Assembly: GCF_900090265.1 (NCBI RefSeq) | Contig: NZ_LT607752.1 | Span: forward strand, 4,780,001 to 4,844,000 | From: Micromonospora rifamycinica | GTDB taxonomy: Bacteria > Actinomycetota > Actinomycetes > Mycobacteriales > Micromonosporaceae | Reading direction: 5' to 3' | Length of the DNA stretch: 64,000 nucleotides | Notes under the pieces: generated by a model | Seen by the model: the letters and a program-made list of their open reading frames with translations, nothing else | Database searches by the model: none | What the model was told of the DNA's origin: nothing | Part shown: piece after piece, positions 41,936-50,247 of the stretch | How positions within the stretch are numbered: position 1 is the first letter of the stretch | Layout: every line of letters starts with the position of its first letter | Made by a program: the position numbers and the translations under genes

Positions 41936-43047
41936 GCGATCCGACCACCCGTCCCGGCGTGGGCAAGCCCCGCACCGGCGACAGCCCCGTCGACCACCCG
42001 GCCGGCACCCCCGCCGACCACCCGGCCGGCACCCCCGCCGACCACCCGGCCGGCACCCCCGCCGACCGGTCCGGCGGCAGTCCGGCCGAGCTGCGGGAGC
42101 GCAGCATCGGCCGGCTCGGCGACCGCAAGCGGGCCCGGCTCGACGAGCTGGCCCGGGCCACCGCGGACCAGGGCGGGGTCAGCCTCTACCGGGACGCGCT
42201 GCGCCGGTTGCGCCGCAACCCGGTGGCCATCGTCGGCTTCGTCATCGTCGGGCTGTTCGTGCTGGTGGCGCTCTTCGCCCCGCTGATCGCCCCGCACGAC
42301 CCGGTGCAGCGCTTCGACGAGCTGACCCGGGACCTGACGGTGGACAGCATCCCGGGTGCCACCGCCGGGCACCCGTTCGGCTCGGATCCGCTCGGCCGGG
42401 ACTTCCTCTCCCGGATGATCCACGGCAGCCGGCAGACCCTCTTCGTCGGCGTGCTCGCCACCCTGATCGGCCTGACCCTGGGCGTGCTGCTCGGCGCGGT
42501 CGCCGGGGCCTTCGGCGGTTGGGTCGACGTGGTGCTGATGCGGCTCACCGACGTGATGCTGGCGCTGCCCAGCCTGCTGCTGGCGATCACCCTGGTCGCG
42601 ATGGCGAGCCGGTCGAGCCAGTGGACGGTCATCTTCGCGGTGGCCATCGTCAGCGTGCCGATCTTCGCCCGACTGCTACGCGGCTCGATGCTGGCCCAGC
42701 GGGAGAGCGACCACGTCCTCGCCGCGCGGGCGTTGGGCGTCAAGGAACGCAACATCGTGCTGCGGCACATGCTGCCCAACTCGTTGACCGCGGTGATCGT
42801 GCAGGCCACCCTGACCTTCGCGGTGGCGATCCTGGACGCGGCGGCGCTGTCCTTCCTCGGCCTCGGCGACCCGGACATCAACCGGGCCGAGTGGGGCCTG
42901 ATGCTCGGTGTCGACGGCCAGCGCTACTTCGAGGTCCGCCCCGAGCTGGCCTACTACCCGGCGTTGGCGATCATCGTGGTCGCGCTCGGCTTCACCCTGC
43001 TCGGTGAGGCGATGCGCGAGGCGATCGACCCGAAGAACCGGCGGTGA
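41932..43047 (+). CDS. Peptide ABC transporter permease (DppC type)
   Basis: A 371-residue permease with six transmembrane helices, an OppC_N segment (LYRDALRRLRRNPVAIVGFVIVG) and the EAA loop (LAARALGVKERNIVLRHMLPN). The N-terminal 60 residues carry three tandem copies of DHPAGTPA, encoded by a perfect 24-bp repeat; this cytoplasmic tail is unusual for the family. Its ATG overlaps the stop of the first permease. It pairs with DppB to form the peptide channel. Confidence 0.93.
   Translation: MSDPTTRPGVGKPRTGDSPVDHPAGTPADHPAGTPADHPAGTPADRSGGSPAELRERSIGRLGDRKRARLDELARATADQGGVSLYRDALRRLRRNPVAIVGFVIVGLFVLVALFAPLIAPHDPVQRFDELTRDLTVDSIPGATAGHPFGSDPLGRDFLSRMIHGSRQTLFVGVLATLIGLTLGVLLGAVAGAFGGWVDVVLMRLTDVMLALPSLLLAITLVAMASRSSQWTVIFAVAIVSVPIFARLLRGSMLAQRESDHVLAARALGVKERNIVLRHMLPNSLTAVIVQATLTFAVAILDAAALSFLGLGDPDINRAEWGLMLGVDGQRYFEVRPELAYYPALAIIVVALGFTLLGEAMREAIDPKNRR
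41992..42063 (+). repeat. 24-bp tandem repeat, three perfect copies, in frame
   Basis: GACCACCCGGCCGGCACCCC GCC plus one C make the 24-bp unit, repeated perfectly three times and encoding DHPAGTPA each time in the DppC N-terminus. Copy number is likely to vary between strains, without changing frame. Confidence 0.95.
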
Positions 43048-43192
43048 CGGCGGTGCGGCGGGCCGGGGTACGACCCGGACGACCGGCCGTACGGCGGGCC
43101 GGGGTGGCCGGTCGCCCCGGGCCGGGCGGGAGCCCGGCGGGCCGGCGACCGCGGTCGGGAGCGAACCACCAGCACAGTGAGGAAGTGACCCG

Positions 43193-44179
43193 ATGAGCCT
43201 GCTCGACGTACGCGACCTGAGCGTGGTGTTCCAGCGGCGGGGCGAACGGCCGTTCACCGCGGTCGACCAGGTCAGTTTCACCGTGGAGCCGGGGCAGACC
43301 GTGGGCCTGGTCGGTGAGTCCGGCTGCGGCAAGAGCGTGACCAGCCTGGCGATCATGGGGCTGCTCCCCAAGCGGGGCAACCGGGTCACCGGCGAGGTGC
43401 TGTTCGAGGGCACCGACCTGCTCGGGCTCCGCCCGGACGACCTGCGGGACCGGCGGGGCCGGGACATCGGCATGATCTTCCAGGACCCGCTCTCCTCGCT
43501 GAACCCGGTCATCCCGATCGGGGTGCAGGTCGCCGAGGTGCTGGAACGGCACCGGGGAATGGACCGGCGCAAGGCGCTGCGGGAGGCCCGGGAGCTGCTC
43601 GACGCGGTCGGCATCCCGGACCCGGACCGCCGGCTGACGGAGTTCCCGCACCAGATCTCCGGCGGCATGCGGCAGCGCGCCCTGATCGCCATCGCGCTGG
43701 CCTGCAAGCCCCGGCTGCTCATCGCCGACGAGCCGACCACCGCGCTGGACGTGACCATCCAGGCGCAGATCCTCACCCTGCTCAAGCAGCTGGTGGACGA
43801 GACCGGCACCGCGCTCATCATGATCACCCACGATCTCGGGGTGGTGGCGGGCCTCTGCGACACGGTCAACGTGCTCTACGGCGGCAAGGTGGTGGAGCGG
43901 GCCGCCCGGCACGACCTGTTCGCCCGGCCCCGGCACCCGTACACGCACGGGTTGCTCAGCTCGGTGCCCCGGCTCGACTCGGTGCGGGGCGAACGGCTGC
44001 ACGCGATCCGGGGCTCGGTGGCCGACAACATCCCGTGGGTCGAGGGCTGCGCCTTCGCACCCCGCTGCGACAACGTGGTGGACGCCTGCCTGGACGGCCC
44101 GCCACCGTTGGAGCCCACCGCCTCCGGCGGCGACCTGCGATGCAACAACCCCGTTTCGGAGGAGGTGGCGGTGCCGTGA
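43193..44179 (+). CDS. Peptide ABC transporter ATP-binding protein (DppD type)
   Basis: A 328-residue ATPase with Walker A (GESGCGKS), Q loop, ABC signature (HQISGGMRQR, a Dpp/Opp-specific variant) and Walker B (LLIADEPTTALD), plus the C-terminal oligopeptide-transporter domain (PYTHGLLSSVPRLD, with a CAFAPRC cysteine-rich cluster that can bind an iron-sulphur centre in some members). It hydrolyses ATP to drive peptide import. It is preceded by a 145-bp gap in the operon, longer than the other gaps. Its stop overlaps the start of the second ATPase. Confidence 0.95.
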   Translation: MSLLDVRDLSVVFQRRGERPFTAVDQVSFTVEPGQTVGLVGESGCGKSVTSLAIMGLLPKRGNRVTGEVLFEGTDLLGLRPDDLRDRRGRDIGMIFQDPLSSLNPVIPIGVQVAEVLERHRGMDRRKALREARELLDAVGIPDPDRRLTEFPHQISGGMRQRALIAIALACKPRLLIADEPTTALDVTIQAQILTLLKQLVDETGTALIMITHDLGVVAGLCDTVNVLYGGKVVERAARHDLFARPRHPYTHGLLSSVPRLDSVRGERLHAIRGSVADNIPWVEGCAFAPRCDNVVDACLDGPPPLEPTASGGDLRCNNPVSEEVAVP

Positions 44180-45378
44180 CCGAGCGGACCGGACCTGAGG
44201 ACGACACCGTGGCCGAGCCGACGGCAGCCGCACCCGCCGCGACCGCGCCGACCGGAGCGCGGGAGGACACCGGAACCGGGCGGGCCGGGGCGGAGCGGCC
44301 GCTGATCGAGTTGCGCGACGTCAAGGTGCACTTCCCGATCAAGAGCGGCCTGCTCTTCGACCGTACCGTCGGATACGTCTACGCGGTCGACGGCGTGTCG
44401 TTGTCGATCAACGCGGGTGAGACGTACGGGCTGGTCGGCGAGTCGGGGTGCGGCAAGTCGACGCTCGGCCGGGGCCTGCTCCGGCTGGTCGAACCGACCG
44501 ACGGCGAGATCGTCTTCGACGGCACCGACGTCCGGGCGCTCAAGGGCGAGGCGATGCGCCGGACCCGCCGCCGGATGCAGATGATCTTCCAGGACCCGTT
44601 GTCCAGCCTGGACCCCCGGCAGTCGGTGGAGTCGCTGCTGGTGGAGGGGCTCAAGGCGCACGGGCTGGCCGACGACAAGGAGGCGACCAGCCAGCGGCTG
44701 CGGGACACCCTGAAGGCGGTCGGCCTGCCCGCCTCGGCGTTGAGCAAGTATCCGCACGAGTTCTCCGGCGGGCAGCGGCAGCGGATCGGCATCGCCCGTG
44801 CGCTGGTGCTCGACCCGGATCTGATCGTCGCCGACGAACCCGTCTCCGCCCTGGACGTGTCGATCCAGGCCCAGGTGCTCAACCTGCTGGAGGACCTCCA
44901 GAACGAGCGCGGGCTGACGTACCTGATCATCGCGCACGACCTGGCGGTGGTCCGGCACATCGCCGACACGGTCGGGGTGATGTACCTGGGCGGGCTGGTG
45001 GAGGAGGCGACCAGCGACGACCTCTACCGGGAGCCGATGCACCCGTACACGAAGGCGCTGATGTCGGCGGTGCCGGTGCCGGATCCGCTGGTGGAGGACC
45101 GCCGGGAGCGGATCCTGCTCGCCGGTGACCTGCCGTCGCCGACCAACCCGCCGCCCGGCTGCCGGTTCCACACCCGGTGCCCGTGGGCGCAGCCGACCCG
45201 CTGCGCCGACGAGCGACCGGCGCTGCGCGAGGTGGTCGGCGGGCACCGGGTGGCCTGCCATTTCGCCGAGGACATCGCCGCCGGTCGGCTCCGCCCGCAC
45301 GAGGTGGAGCCGGAGCTCGTCCGACCGGACGACGGCGGTGCGCCGGGTGACCCCGGGGAGCTGATCCCCACCCCCTGA
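44176..45378 (+). CDS. Peptide ABC transporter ATP-binding protein (DppF type)
   Basis: A 400-residue ATPase, partner of the DppD-type protein. GTG 44176 overlaps the previous TGA by four bases (GTGA). About 45 residues of Ala/Thr/Glu-rich N-terminal extension precede the domain beginning IELRDVKVHFPI. Motifs are Walker A GESGCGKS, signature FSGGQRQR and Walker B LIVADEPVSALD. The C-terminal domain has the four-cysteine-type PGCRFHTRCPWAQPTRC. It completes the importer, and a strong terminator follows. Confidence 0.95.
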   Translation: MTERTGPEDDTVAEPTAAAPAATAPTGAREDTGTGRAGAERPLIELRDVKVHFPIKSGLLFDRTVGYVYAVDGVSLSINAGETYGLVGESGCGKSTLGRGLLRLVEPTDGEIVFDGTDVRALKGEAMRRTRRRMQMIFQDPLSSLDPRQSVESLLVEGLKAHGLADDKEATSQRLRDTLKAVGLPASALSKYPHEFSGGQRQRIGIARALVLDPDLIVADEPVSALDVSIQAQVLNLLEDLQNERGLTYLIIAHDLAVVRHIADTVGVMYLGGLVEEATSDDLYREPMHPYTKALMSAVPVPDPLVEDRRERILLAGDLPSPTNPPPGCRFHTRCPWAQPTRCADERPALREVVGGHRVACHFAEDIAAGRLRPHEVEPELVRPDDGGAPGDPGELIPTP

Positions 45379-45384
45379 GCACAC

Positions 45385-45427
45385 GACGGGGGCCGCCTTC
45401 CCCGGGTCCGGGAAGGCGGCCCCCGTC
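45385..45427. terminator. Terminator of the peptide ABC operon
   Basis: A perfect 18-bp stem (arms begin GACGGGGGCCGCCTTCCC) with a 7-nt loop, 6 nt after the last ATPase gene and facing the convergent gene at 45486. Confidence 0.92.
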
Positions 45428-45485
45428 GTCGTGTCCCGCCCGGTCGGCGCGGTGTCACCCGCGCCGACGGTGAGCACGGTGCCGG

Positions 45486-45950
45486 TCAGCCCTCGGGGCG
45501 GTGCAGCAGGGCGACCGCGACGGTGTGCACCGCGTCCAGGTCGGCCGGGTCGGCCAGCTTGGCGGTCCCGCCGGTCACCGCGTACCACTCGTCGGCGTCC
45601 TTGTACTGCACGGTGAGGGTGACCTGGCCGTCGGCGTACCGGGTGAGCAGGGTCAGCTCGCCGGTGACCACGCCCACCTCGTCGGTCATCACCCCGCCGG
45701 GGCCGGGGACCAGGTCGGCGGTCAGCTCCCGGGGCGTGCCGGTGCCGCCGGCGTCGGCGGTCATCCCCGCGCCGGGCACCCCGGCCGACGCGGCGGGTCT
45801 GCCGTCGGCGGTCATCCCGGCGGTGGTCGCCCCGGTCGCCGGTGCGGCCCGGTCGACCCCGCCCCCGTCCGCCCCGGAACCGCCCCCGGTGTCGGCGGCC
45901 GGCCCGGCGTCGCCGTCCGGACCGGTCGGTGTCACCGCTTGCTCGCCCAT
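45486..45950 (-). CDS. Small acidic protein of unknown function
   Basis: A 154-residue protein. The N-terminal two thirds are Gly/Ala/Asp-rich low complexity with repeated GMTAD; the C-terminal 55 residues (LTLLTRYADGQVTLTVQYKDADEWY, split here: strands followed by a helix ending ALLHRPEG) look like a small folded domain. No family recognised. The start at 45950 overlaps the end of the upstream nuclease gene by 19 bp, so it is probably translated from the same message. Confidence 0.65.
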   Translation of the reverse strand: MGEQAVTPTGPDGDAGPAADTGGGSGADGGGVDRAAPATGATTAGMTADGRPAASAGVPGAGMTADAGGTGTPRELTADLVPGPGGVMTDEVGVVTGELTLLTRYADGQVTLTVQYKDADEWYAVTGGTAKLADPADLDAVHTVAVALLHRPEG

Positions 45951-46591
45951 GTGCACCCCCCCAACATGTCGCTGATGGCGGCCTTCTCGGCGCTGGTCAC
46001 CGTCAACCGCCAGTGGTGCTTCACCGCTACCCAGTGTTCCGCGTACGTGCACCAGTAGGCGCGGTTCGGCGGTTTCCACTGCGACGGGTCCTGGTCACCC
46101 TTGGACCGGTTGGAGCTGGCGGAGACCGCGAAGAGCTGCGGCCGGGTCAGGTCGTTGGCGAAGTCACCCCGCTTGGCGTCGTCCCACTCGTCGGCGCCGG
46201 AACGCCACGCGTTGGCCAGCGGCACCATGTGGTCGATGTCCACGTCGGAGGGGTCGGTGAAGGTCCGCCCGTCGTAGACGCTCTCCCACCGCCCACCGAC
46301 GACGTTGCAGCCGGAGAGACGGATGTCCTTGCCGTCCCGCTGGAGCACGCTGTCCCGGACGTCGCAGTTCTTGCCGGTGTCCCGCCAGTGCGGGAAGCGG
46401 TTCCGGCTGTAGCCCTTCATCGAGCCGGCCTCGGCGACGGTCAACTCCGAGAGTTGCTCACCGACGTTGCCGGAGTTGGCGGGAGGGGCCTCCGGCTCCT
46501 CCACCGAGACGTCACAACCACCCACGCCGAGGGCGAGCAGCGCGGCAAGGGCCGCCGCCACCGCCGCGCGGCCTCCTGATCTGGTACGCAC
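45932..46591 (-). CDS. Exported HNH-type nuclease lipoprotein (DUF1524/GmrSD C-terminal type)
   Basis: A 219-residue protein with a lipobox GVGGC (C26), so it should be lipid-anchored outside the membrane. The nuclease core is DVDIDHMVPLANAW, followed by QLFAVSASSNRSKGD and WKPPNRAYWC, the His-Me finger pattern of DUF1524 (His and Asn/His metal ligands). Several cysteines suggest disulphides. Unlike GmrSD restriction enzymes it lacks the N-terminal NTPase domain; it is more likely an extracellular nuclease used for DNA scavenging. GTG 46591 has GAGAGG upstream. It is divergent from the MFS gene, 107 bp away. Confidence 0.85.
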   Translation of the reverse strand: MRTRSGGRAAVAAALAALLALGVGGCDVSVEEPEAPPANSGNVGEQLSELTVAEAGSMKGYSRNRFPHWRDTGKNCDVRDSVLQRDGKDIRLSGCNVVGGRWESVYDGRTFTDPSDVDIDHMVPLANAWRSGADEWDDAKRGDFANDLTRPQLFAVSASSNRSKGDQDPSQWKPPNRAYWCTYAEHWVAVKHHWRLTVTSAEKAAISDMLGGCTWASKR

Positions 46592-46698
46592 AGACGACAC
46601 CTCTCCAGCTTGCGGGCTTCCGGCGATCCCGCACAGTACCCAAGCACGGTTTCCGCGTTTCGTGGCGTCTCCGGCCCGGCCCGGGCAGATTGGTACCC

Positions 46699-48132
46699 AT
46701 GACCGCACCGGCTCACGCACTGCGCATCCGTACCCCGGCCGGGCGGGGGACACTGCTCGCCGCCATCCTCGCCTCGGGCATGGTCTTCCTGGACAGCACC
46801 GTGGTCAACGTGGCGCTTCCCCGGCTGGGTGCCGAACTCGACGCCACCGTGGCAGGTCTCCAGTGGACGGTCAACGGGTACGCCCTGATGCTGGCGGCCT
46901 TCGTCCTGCTCGGCGGGTCGCTGGGGGACCGGTTCGGCCGGCGGCGGATCTTCCTGATCGGAGTGGTCTGGTTCGCGGTCGCCTCGGTGCTCTGCGGGCT
47001 CGCCCAGGACACCAGCCAGCTGATCGCCGCGCGGTTCCTCCAGGGCGCGGGTGGCGCGCTGCTCACCCCGGGTTCGCTGGCGGTGCTCCAGGCGAGCTTC
47101 CACCCCGACGACCGGGGCCGGGCGATCGGCACCTGGTCCGGGCTGTCCGGCGTGTCCACCGCGCTCGGGCCGTTCGTCGGCGGTTGGCTGATCGACGCGC
47201 TCTCCTGGCGGTGGATCTTCTTCATCAACCTGCCGCTCGCGGTCGGCGTGCTGCTGGCGGCGGTGCGCTGGGTGCCGGAGAGCCGGGACGAGAACGTCTC
47301 GCGCAGCGCCGGTCGACGGTTCGACATCGCCGGTGCGCTGCTCGGCGCGGCGGCCCTGGGTGGGCTCACCTACGCCCTGATCGACGCCCCGGTACGCGGG
47401 GCCGGCTCCTGGCCGGTGCTGCTCGCCGCCGGTGCCGGTGTCCTCGCCGCGGTCTCCTTCGTGCTGCTGGAACGGCACCGGGGCGAGGGGGCGATGCTGC
47501 CCACCACGATCTTCGGCAGCCGGCTCTTCTCGGTGCTGAACGTCTTCACCGTGCTGGTCTACGCCGCGCTGAGCGGGTTCACCTTCTTCCTCTCCGTCTA
47601 CCTGCAGAACGTCGTCGGCTGGTCGGCGCTGCGGACCGGGCTGGCCACCGTGCCGATGACGGTGCTGCTGCTGCTCGGTTCGGCGCGGGCCGGGGCGCTG
47701 TCGGCGCGGATCGGCCCCCGGCTGCTGCTGACCGTCGGCCCGGTCGTCGCCGCCGCCGGCCTGCTGCTGCTGCGCCGGGTCGGGCCGGGCGCGTCGTACT
47801 GGTGGGACGTGCTGCCCGGGGTGCTGCTGTTCGGGATCGGGCTGACCCTGGTGGTGGCGCCGCTGACCGCGTCGGTGCTGGCCGCCGTGGCGGACCGGTT
47901 CGCCGGGGTGGCCAGCGGCTTCAACAACGCCGCGTCGCGTACCGGCGGCCTGCTCGCGGTGGCCGCGCTGCCACTGCTGGTCGGCCTCTCCGGCACCGGC
48001 TACGAGCAGGCCGCCGCCCTCACCGGGGCGTTCCGGGGCGCGATGGCCTGGTGCGCCGGCCTGCTGCTCGGCGGCGCGCTGCTGGCGGCGCTGCTGGTCC
48101 ACCGTCCGCCCCGCGCCGAGCCTGCCGCCTAG
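46699..48132 (+). CDS. MFS transporter of the DHA2 family
   Basis: A 477-residue exporter with 14 predicted transmembrane helices. Motif C-like LDSTVVNVALPRLGAEL and GDRFGRRRIFL (motif A) are visible. DHA2 members expel drugs or metabolites by proton antiport; the substrate is unknown. ATG 46699 is taken as start (TTG 46690 is an alternative); no clear ribosome-binding site exists, so a leaderless transcript is possible. The gene is divergent from the HNH lipoprotein and convergent with leuA. Confidence 0.9.
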   Translation: MTAPAHALRIRTPAGRGTLLAAILASGMVFLDSTVVNVALPRLGAELDATVAGLQWTVNGYALMLAAFVLLGGSLGDRFGRRRIFLIGVVWFAVASVLCGLAQDTSQLIAARFLQGAGGALLTPGSLAVLQASFHPDDRGRAIGTWSGLSGVSTALGPFVGGWLIDALSWRWIFFINLPLAVGVLLAAVRWVPESRDENVSRSAGRRFDIAGALLGAAALGGLTYALIDAPVRGAGSWPVLLAAGAGVLAAVSFVLLERHRGEGAMLPTTIFGSRLFSVLNVFTVLVYAALSGFTFFLSVYLQNVVGWSALRTGLATVPMTVLLLLGSARAGALSARIGPRLLLTVGPVVAAAGLLLLRRVGPGASYWWDVLPGVLLFGIGLTLVVAPLTASVLAAVADRFAGVASGFNNAASRTGGLLAVAALPLLVGLSGTGYEQAAALTGAFRGAMAWCAGLLLGGALLAALLVHRPPRAEPAA

Positions 48133-48183
48133 CCGGGCCTCCTGCCTAGCGGGTCTGCCGCCTAGCTGTGCCGGCAACTGCCG

Positions 48184-48215
48184 GCCCCCTGCGGGATCGC
48201 CGCCCCGCAGGGGGC
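48184..48215. terminator. Bidirectional terminator between the MFS gene and leuA
   Basis: A perfect 12-bp stem (GCCCCCTGCGGG / CCCGCAGGGGGC) with an 8-nt loop, 8 bp from the leuA stop. Confidence 0.9.
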
Positions 48216-48222
48216 TCTGGAG

Positions 48223-49974
48223 TCAGTGTCGGGCGCGGTTGGTGGCGCTGGTCACGGCCTTGATGGAGGCGGTGACGATGTTGGGGTCGGTGCCGACGCC
48301 CCAGACCGTCCGGCCGTTGATGTCGCACTCCACGTAGGCGGCGGCCCGGGCGTCGCCGCCGGAGGAGAGCGCGTGCTCGTGGTAGTCGAGCACCCGTACC
48401 GCCACCCCCACCGACTGGAGTGCGTTGACGTACGCGTCGATGGGGCCGTTGCCGATGGCGGTGAGCGTGCGCGCCGTGCCGTCCACGGTCACCTGGGCCT
48501 CGATCTCGACCTTGCCGTCGACCGTGGAGATCGTGTAGCCGGCCAGCGTCAGGACCGGGTCGACCTGGTGGTCGAGCAGGTAGTTGCGGGCGAAGATCTG
48601 CCACATGGTGCCCGGCTCGACCTCGCCACCGTCGTGGTCGGTGACCTGCTGGACGACGCCGGAGAACTCGATCTGGAGCCGGCGCGGCAGGTCGAGCTGG
48701 TGCTCGGACTTCATGATGTACGCCACGCCGCCCTTGCCGGACTGCGAGTTGACCCGGATGACCGCCTCGTAGGTGCGGCCCAGGTCCTTGGGGTCGACCG
48801 GCAGGTAGGGCACCCCCCAGGTGAAGTCGTCGATCGGCACCCCGGCGGCCTCGGCATCCCTGGCCAGCGCGTCGAGGCCCTTCTTGATGGCGTCCTGGTG
48901 GGAGCCGGAGAAGGCGGTGTAGACCAGATCCCCGGCGTACGGGTGGCGCTCGTGCACCGGCAGCTGGTTGCAGTACTCGACAGCCCGCTTGATCTCGTCG
49001 ATGTTGGAGAAGTCGATCATCGGGTCGATGCCCTGGGAGAACAGGTTCAGGCCCAGGGTGACCAGGTCGACGTTGCCGGTGCGCTCGCCGTTGCCGAACA
49101 GGCAGCCCTCGATCCGGTCGGCGCCGGCCAGCAGGCCCAGCTCGGCGGCGGCCACCCCGGTGCCCCGGTCGTTGTGCGGGTGCAGGCTCAGCACCAGGCT
49201 GTCCCGGCGGGGCAGGTGCCGGTGCATCCACTCGATCGAGTCGGCGTACACGTTGGGGGTGGCCATCTCGACGGTCGCCGGCAGGTTGATGATCAGCTTG
49301 CGGTCCGGCGTCGGGTCGATCACCTCGATGACCTTGCCGCACACCTCCACCGCGTAGTCCAGCTCCGTGCCGGTGTACGACTCGGGCGAGTACTCGTAGT
49401 AGATGTCGGTGTCCGGGGTGTGGATCTCGGCGTACTTGCGGCAGAGCCGGGCGCCCTGGGTGGCGATGTCGGCGATGCCGTCGCGGTCCAGGCCGAAGAC
49501 CACCCGCCGCTGGAGGGTGGAGGTGGAGTTGTAGAAGTGCACGATCGCCCGGCGGGCACCGCGCAGCGACTCGAAGGTCCGCTCGATCAGGTGCTCCCGG
49601 CACTGGGTGAGCACCTGGATGGTGACGTCTTCGGGGATCAGGTCCTGCTCGATGAGCTGCCGGACGAAGTCGAAGTCGGTCTGGCTGGCCGACGGGAAGC
49701 CGACCTCGATCTCCTTGTAGCCCATCTGCACCAGCAGCTGGAACATCCGGCGCTTGCGCTCCGGTGACATCGGGTCGATCAGCGCCTGGTTGCCGTCGCG
49801 CAGGTCGACGGCGCACCAGCGGGGGGCGGCCTCGACGTGCCGGGTGGGCCAGGTGCGGTCCGGCAGGTCGATCCGGAACTGCTGGTGGTAGGGCTGGTAG
49901 CGCTGGTACGGCATCCGGCTGGGACGTTGCCGGGCGATCGGGTCGGTCTCGACGTCGGTGAAAGGTTGAGCCAT
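48223..49974 (-). CDS. leuA: 2-isopropylmalate synthase
   Basis: A 583-residue enzyme of the long actinobacterial type. It condenses 2-ketoisovalerate with acetyl-CoA, the first committed step of leucine synthesis. The TIM-barrel active site is seen in CAVDLRDGNQALIDPM (metal-binding Asp), SLHPHNDRGTG (metal-binding His pair) and FGNGERTGN; the C-terminal regulatory domain (about 450-583) should bind leucine for feedback control. ATG 49974 is followed by AQPFTDVE as in relatives; an upstream in-frame ATG at 50010 exists but is less likely. Expression appears to be controlled by a leader peptide with tandem Leu codons at 50113-50157. Confidence 0.96.
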   Translation of the reverse strand: MAQPFTDVETDPIARQRPSRMPYQRYQPYHQQFRIDLPDRTWPTRHVEAAPRWCAVDLRDGNQALIDPMSPERKRRMFQLLVQMGYKEIEVGFPSASQTDFDFVRQLIEQDLIPEDVTIQVLTQCREHLIERTFESLRGARRAIVHFYNSTSTLQRRVVFGLDRDGIADIATQGARLCRKYAEIHTPDTDIYYEYSPESYTGTELDYAVEVCGKVIEVIDPTPDRKLIINLPATVEMATPNVYADSIEWMHRHLPRRDSLVLSLHPHNDRGTGVAAAELGLLAGADRIEGCLFGNGERTGNVDLVTLGLNLFSQGIDPMIDFSNIDEIKRAVEYCNQLPVHERHPYAGDLVYTAFSGSHQDAIKKGLDALARDAEAAGVPIDDFTWGVPYLPVDPKDLGRTYEAVIRVNSQSGKGGVAYIMKSEHQLDLPRRLQIEFSGVVQQVTDHDGGEVEPGTMWQIFARNYLLDHQVDPVLTLAGYTISTVDGKVEIEAQVTVDGTARTLTAIGNGPIDAYVNALQSVGVAVRVLDYHEHALSSGGDARAAAYVECDINGRTVWGVGTDPNIVTASIKAVTSATNRARH

Positions 49975-50025
49975 GACGGAGTGCTCCCGTGGGTCAGGTG
50001 GCGTCAGCATGCGAAGGTGTCGGCG

Positions 50026-50128
50026 CCGGGCGGCGGTGCCCGGACGGCTGCCGAGAAGTGGTTCGGATCTGCTGGACGGCGCGGTTCGACTCCGCGACGG
50101 GGTGCCGGCCGGTCAGGCCCCGTCGCGG
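50026..50128 (-). promoter_or_regulatory. leuA attenuator region
   Basis: Downstream of the leader peptide on the minus strand come an 11-bp stem (50092-50128, arms CCGCGACGGGG and CCCCGTCGCGG), an overlapping alternative 5-bp stem (50080-50096) that uses the same CCGCG, and a third 6-bp stem (50026-50043). The first two cannot form together, the arrangement expected for ribosome-controlled attenuation. Confidence 0.65.
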
Positions 50129-50157
50129 CGACCAAGGAGAAGGTACGCCCGCCACAT
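50113..50157 (-). CDS. leuL: leu operon leader peptide
   Basis: A 14-residue frame, MWRAYLLLGRRDGA, with three consecutive Leu codons (CTT CTC CTT). CTT should be rare in such a GC-rich genome and would sharpen the response to charged tRNA-Leu. The 3' part of the frame lies within the first attenuator hairpin. It starts 183 nt before leuA. Leader peptides with tandem Leu codons before leuA are known in actinobacteria. No clear ribosome-binding site was identified. Confidence 0.75.
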   Translation of the reverse strand: MWRAYLLLGRRDGA

Positions 50158-50247
50158 GACAGGGTGACCCTACGTGATGAGACGGGGGGTGGGAAGGCGG
50201 GTCCGGACTATGAGATGGGAATCGCACCCAGAGGTCTCCAGCCCTGG

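Noticed and set aside
41992..42063. CRISPR-like array
   Set aside because: Units are contiguous with no spacers and in coding frame; the same holds for the 34-bp and 8-bp repeats, and no cas genes are present.
43048..43192. Extra gene or terminator in the 145-bp gap of the peptide ABC operon
   Set aside because: No coding frame with features and no perfect stem; only GC-rich imperfect pairing.
45932..46591. GmrSD type IV restriction enzyme
   Set aside because: Only the DUF1524-type C-terminal nuclease is present, it carries a lipoprotein signal, and no GmrS/DUF262 domain exists nearby.
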